From Bacteroidota bacterium (lineage in GTDB: Bacteria; Bacteroidota; Bacteroidia; Bacteroidales; F082): 64,000 nucleotides of DNA. The notes under the pieces are model-generated. The model ran no database searches and had not been told where the DNA came from. It saw only the letters and a program-made list of their open reading frames with translations. A program made the position numbers and the translations under genes. Location of the stretch: the NCBI GenBank assembly GCA_018830105.1, contig JAHJTC010000004.1:124001-188000 (forward strand). Reading direction: 5' to 3'. Shown here piece by piece: positions 62,720 through 64,000 of the stretch (position 1 is its first letter; every line of letters starts with the position of its first letter).

Positions 62720-64000
62720 ATGAATCAATTAGTCTGGTTTATTCCGATTGCAGGTTTACTTGGTATAATCTTTATGATGTTCAAAATCAAATGGATAGAT
62801 CGCCAGGAAGCAGGCACAGAAAAAATGCAACGGATTGCGGGATACATTGCCAAAGGGGCAATGGCCTTTCTTAGAGCAGAGTATCGGATACTGGCAATAT
62901 TCGTTATTGCAGTTTCCGTTTTGCTGTTTGCAAAAAGTTACAATGAAGAAACTTCTAATGGTTTCATCGTAATTTCCTTTATTACTGGTGCAGTGCTTTC
63001 GGCACTGGCAGGATATATAGGAATGCGTGTTGCCACCAAAGCCAATGTTAGAACAGCTCATGCTGCCCGATCTTCATTGAATGAGGCTTTAAAGGTTGCC
63101 TTTAACGGCGGAAGCGTTATGGGAATCGGAGTAGTTACACTTGGCCTACTGGGACTTAGTTTATTGTTTATACTGTTTAACAACATCATTGGGCAAAGCT
63201 GGTCGCTTGAGGTGGTGCTCAATGTGCTGTCTGCTTTTTCGCTGGGAGCATCTTCAATAGCACTCTTTGCGCGTGTGGGCGGTGGAATTTATACCAAGGC
63301 TGCTGATGTAGGAGCAGATCTGGTAGGTAAAGTCGAAGCCGGAATCCCGGAAGATCATTACCTTAATCCTGCTACTATTGCCGATAATGTAGGAGATAAT
63401 GTGGGTGATGTTGCCGGAATGGGCGCCGATTTATTCGAGTCGTTTGTGGGATCAATAATTGCTTCCATGGTGTTGGGAGCGGCTTATACAATGTCGCCAC
63501 AGATTTCCGGCTATTTTGAGCTAGGACCGGTTATCCTGCCTTTAGCAATTGCTTCACTGGGTATTATCACCAGTATGGTGGGCACTTTCTTTGTGCGTGT
63601 TAGTGGAAAAGGCAGTCCACAAGCCGCTTTAAATAAAGGAGAATTTATTGCCACAGGACTGATGCTGGTAATTTCTTATTTCCTGATTGAGTTTATGTTG
63701 CCCGAAACCTGGAACTATTACCGGGCAGATGGTTCTGTGATCGCCATGACCTCAATTGGCGTGTTTTGGGCTACAATTGTCGGCCTGGCCATTGGAACTG
63801 CTATCGGCAAGATAACGGAGTATTACACCGGAACAGGCACAAAACCTGTTCGTTCAATCGTTGAACAGTCGCGCACTGGTGCTGCCACCAATATCATTGC
63901 CGGCCTTGAAGTGGGTATGAAATCAACGGCATATCCCATTTTGGGTCTGGGAATCGCTATCATTCTGGCTTATCATTTTGCAGGTCTCTACGGAATTGCT
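62720..64000 (+). CDS. hppA: Membrane-bound ion-translocating pyrophosphatase, 3' end cut by window
   Basis: An integral membrane pump that uses pyrophosphate hydrolysis to export H+ and/or Na+. The visible 427 residues start MNQLVWFIPIAGLLGIIFMM and include the active-site region GGGIYTKAADVGADLVGKVE, the NPATIADNVGDNVGDVAGMG loop with its Mg-pyrophosphate aspartates, and SIVEQSRTGAATNIIAGLEV. The part holding the residue that decides K+ dependence lies beyond 64000, so ion specificity cannot be judged. With Rnf it indicates a lifestyle that conserves energy through ion gradients. Confidence 0.95.
   Translation, partial: MNQLVWFIPIAGLLGIIFMMFKIKWIDRQEAGTEKMQRIAGYIAKGAMAFLRAEYRILAIFVIAVSVLLFAKSYNEETSNGFIVISFITGAVLSALAGYIGMRVATKANVRTAHAARSSLNEALKVAFNGGSVMGIGVVTLGLLGLSLLFILFNNIIGQSWSLEVVLNVLSAFSLGASSIALFARVGGGIYTKAADVGADLVGKVEAGIPEDHYLNPATIADNVGDNVGDVAGMGADLFESFVGSIIASMVLGAAYTMSPQISGYFELGPVILPLAIASLGIITSMVGTFFVRVSGKGSPQAALNKGEFIATGLMLVISYFLIEFMLPETWNYYRADGSVIAMTSIGVFWATIVGLAIGTAIGKITEYYTGTGTKPVRSIVEQSRTGAATNIIAGLEVGMKSTAYPILGLGIAIILAYHFAGLYGIA

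Noticed and set aside
1..64000. CRISPR arrays, rRNA/tRNA genes, IS elements or prophage genes
   Set aside because: No regularly spaced repeats, cloverleaf-like sequences, transposases, integrases or phage structural genes were seen on either strand by reading; a tRNAscan or ISfinder search would be decisive.

Overview
The window is chromosomal DNA from a member of the Bacteroidota, most likely an anaerobic or facultative member of class Bacteroidia. The evidence is internal. Four complete secreted proteins end in type IX secretion (T9SS) sorting domains. Several promoters match the Bacteroidota pattern TTTG-N19/20-TAnnTTTG. Shine-Dalgarno sequences are weak or absent. Families typical of the phylum are present (LruC, DUF4834/YfhO, DUF4783-nadC, peptidase M49, and a secreted family often labelled AsnB). 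A full rnfBCDGEA operon and a membrane pyrophosphatase point to ion-gradient energetics in an anaerobic or low-oxygen setting. No rRNA, tRNA, CRISPR array, transposase or prophage module was seen. The genus cannot be fixed from this sequence alone.

Layout. 1-1804: 3' part of an Ig-repeat LruC surface protein, closed by a perfect 18-bp terminator stem. 1957-4947 (minus): small outer-membrane protein, dgt, tsaD. 4949-13646 (plus): tamB, a T9SS cargo gene and an AddA-like helicase-nuclease joined by 4-base overlaps. 13737-18797: a DUF2892 protein, then a small surface-glycan cluster (flippase, formyltransferase fused to a beta-propeller, and a divergent asparagine-synthase-like protein that lacks the glutaminase cysteine). 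18908-23770: an orphan helical protein, rhlE-type helicase, pepD and rpmH. 23986-28065: DUF4834, YfhO-type membrane protein and a glycosyltransferase, overlapping tail to tail with a minus-strand glycan operon (wecB, glycosyltransferase, methyltransferase, flippase, gpsA; 33587 to 28043). 33700-35907 (minus): yihY, nadC, DUF4783.

36213-46120 (plus): lipoprotein, SDR oxidoreductase, rseC, a large T9SS protein, then rnfBCDGEA. The rnf leader carries two copies of an 11-bp inverted repeat on either side of a likely promoter. 46396-48441: lipoprotein, 3D-domain lipoprotein and a small-domain methyltransferase. 48595-51800 is an AT-rich accessory stretch with a TspO-related membrane protein, a beta-helix T9SS protein and possible gene debris. 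51803-55034 (minus): DPP III and gcvT. 55205-58048 (plus): a T9SS protein and the secreted AsnB-labelled family protein. 58049-62483 (minus): a nucleotide/folate operon (bifunctional nuclease, CNT nucleoside transporter, thyA, folA, lipoprotein). 62720 to the right edge: start of the membrane pyrophosphatase hppA.

Most genes are ordinary core Bacteroidota functions. The parts that deserve a second look are the 14-18.8 kb glycan cluster, where two enzymes have altered catalytic residues and one has an unusual fusion, the paired palindromes around the rnf promoter, and the AT-rich insert near 50 kb.
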